Shown here piece by piece: positions 4,425-5,229 of a stretch of 5,229 nt of DNA. Source of the DNA: an uncultured Eubacteriales bacterium (lineage in GTDB: Bacteria > Bacillota > Clostridia > Lachnospirales > Lachnospiraceae); NCBI GenBank assembly GCA_900321145.1, contig ONVB01000246.1, positions 1-5,229 of the forward strand. The letters run 5' to 3'. Under the pieces are notes generated by a model that saw only the letters and a program-made list of their open reading frames with translations, was not told the DNA's origin and did no database searches. Each line of letters begins with the position of its first letter. Position 1 is the first letter of the stretch. Made by a program: the position numbers and the translations under genes.

Positions 4425-5229
4425 ATGAAGCATTATAATAAGCTTGTGAGACCGTATATCATATGGTCCGCCCTGATCATATTGGTCCCGATCATTATGA
4501 TCATACTGTATTCCTTCACCACCGGCGGAAATGCCTTAGTGAACATCAGCTTTACCTTAAAGAACTTTACGAGGATAGGCGAGCCCATCTATCTTGAGGT
4601 CTTGAAGAAGTCCCTTATCCTCGGACTTATATCCGTGAGCATATGCCTTGTGATAGGCTATATCCTCGCATATTTTATAACGCGCTTTTCGGATTCCGTG
4701 CAGGATCTGCTTATCCTGTTGGTCACCATCCCCATGTGGATCAACACCCTTCTTAGAACCTATGCATGGATAAGCCTTCTGTCCGACAACGGACTTATCA
4801 ACTCCTTCCTCGGACTCTTCGGATTGGACGCGCATACATTTATGTACACGGACTTTGCGGTTGTTATCGGTCTTGTATCCGATATACTTCCCTTCATGGT
4901 CATACCGATCCACACCTCCATAAGGAAGATAGATCCTTCGCTTATAGAGGCGGCGCATGATCTCGGCGCAGACAAGTTCATGACCTTCAGAAAGGTCATA
5001 CTGAAGATGTCCATCCCGGGCGTGATCAACGGCGTGATGATGACATTTCTTCTCTCCATATCTACCTTCGTCATCCCGAAGCTGCTCGGCGGAGGACAGT
5101 ATATGCTTGTGGGTAACCTGATTGAGAACCAGTTTATCTCGGTCGGTGACTGGAACTTCGGAAGTGCACTTTCGATAATCCTTACACTTATTATCCTTAT
5201 CGGACTCACGCTTATGAAGCGCTTCGACA
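4425..5229 (+). CDS. potB: Spermidine/putrescine ABC transporter permease PotB (3' end cut by window)
   Basis: 268 complete codons are present and no stop is reached. The family is usually about 270-285 residues, so only the last few should be missing. It is an integral membrane protein with about six hydrophobic segments (roughly 11-30, 62-86, 94-117, 143-162, 200-222 and 246-264). The cytoplasmic EAA loop that docks onto PotA is seen at about 175-199 (EAAHDLGAD...ILKMSIPG). PotB-type features include TIPMWINTLLRTYAW near 101-115. The likely SD is GGGAG at 4411-4415, inside the last codons of potA and 9 nt before the ATG, so the two genes are probably translationally coupled. potC and the binding protein gene potD would be expected downstream. 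Confidence 0.93.
   Translation, partial: MKHYNKLVRPYIIWSALIILVPIIMIILYSFTTGGNALVNISFTLKNFTRIGEPIYLEVLKKSLILGLISVSICLVIGYILAYFITRFSDSVQDLLILLVTIPMWINTLLRTYAWISLLSDNGLINSFLGLFGLDAHTFMYTDFAVVIGLVSDILPFMVIPIHTSIRKIDPSLIEAAHDLGADKFMTFRKVILKMSIPGVINGVMMTFLLSISTFVIPKLLGGGQYMLVGNLIENQFISVGDWNFGSALSIILTLIILIGLTLMKRFD

Noticed and set aside
3339..4433. Long minus-strand ORF (364 codons), longer than potA itself
   Set aside because: It is antisense to potA, whose motifs are complete and which has a strong SD. The translation is low-complexity His/Leu/Val-rich and shows no domain. It is a codon-usage shadow.
4557..5209. Minus-strand ORFs opposite potB (133 and 149 codons) and a 64-codon plus-strand ORF
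   Set aside because: All are shadows of potB, whose frame is uninterrupted and carries transmembrane segments and the EAA loop.

Overview
The window looks like a mid-GC Gram-positive chromosome of the class Clostridia, most likely Lachnospiraceae. This is an inference from three things: Clostridial-hydrophobic-W (ChW) modules in a secreted protein, strong GGAGG-type ribosome binding sites, and Firmicutes-like versions of a small HD hydrolase, endonuclease III and the PotA/PotB transporter. No database search was possible.

Layout. (1) 22-1653, minus strand: a secreted multimodular protein with a signal peptide, six degenerate ChW-like modules arranged as two triplets, and a C-terminal YvpB-like C39-family cysteine peptidase domain. 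(2) 1654-1963: a divergent intergenic region. It holds a leftward promoter for the secreted protein, a rightward promoter followed by a perfect 11-bp hairpin with a T-run (an orphan terminator, hence a candidate short transcript that also contains a 19-codon ORF), and a second rightward promoter for the next gene. (3) 1964-2392, plus strand: a 142-residue stand-alone HD hydrolase resembling the ppGpp-hydrolase half of SpoT/Rel, closed by a strong intrinsic terminator. (4) 2457-2571: a 115-bp imperfect palindrome, MITE- or REP-like, just before the next gene. (5) 2603-3238: endonuclease III (nth), a base-excision-repair glycosylase/lyase. (6) 3241-3325: three successive small hairpins in roughly 28-nt units, a degenerate palindromic repeat. 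(7) 3372 to the window end: potA and potB, the ATPase and first permease of a spermidine/putrescine ABC importer, 6 nt apart in one operon that runs off the right edge; potC and potD would be expected next.

The genes do not form one obvious pathway. The pot genes are a true operon. The HD hydrolase and nth are separate transcription units divided by a terminator and a palindrome. The secreted protein is transcribed divergently. The most unusual parts are the orphan terminator with its overlapping small ORF, the two intergenic palindromic elements, and the duplicated ChW triplet joined to a C39 peptidase. I found no convincing new defence, mobile or biosynthetic system.
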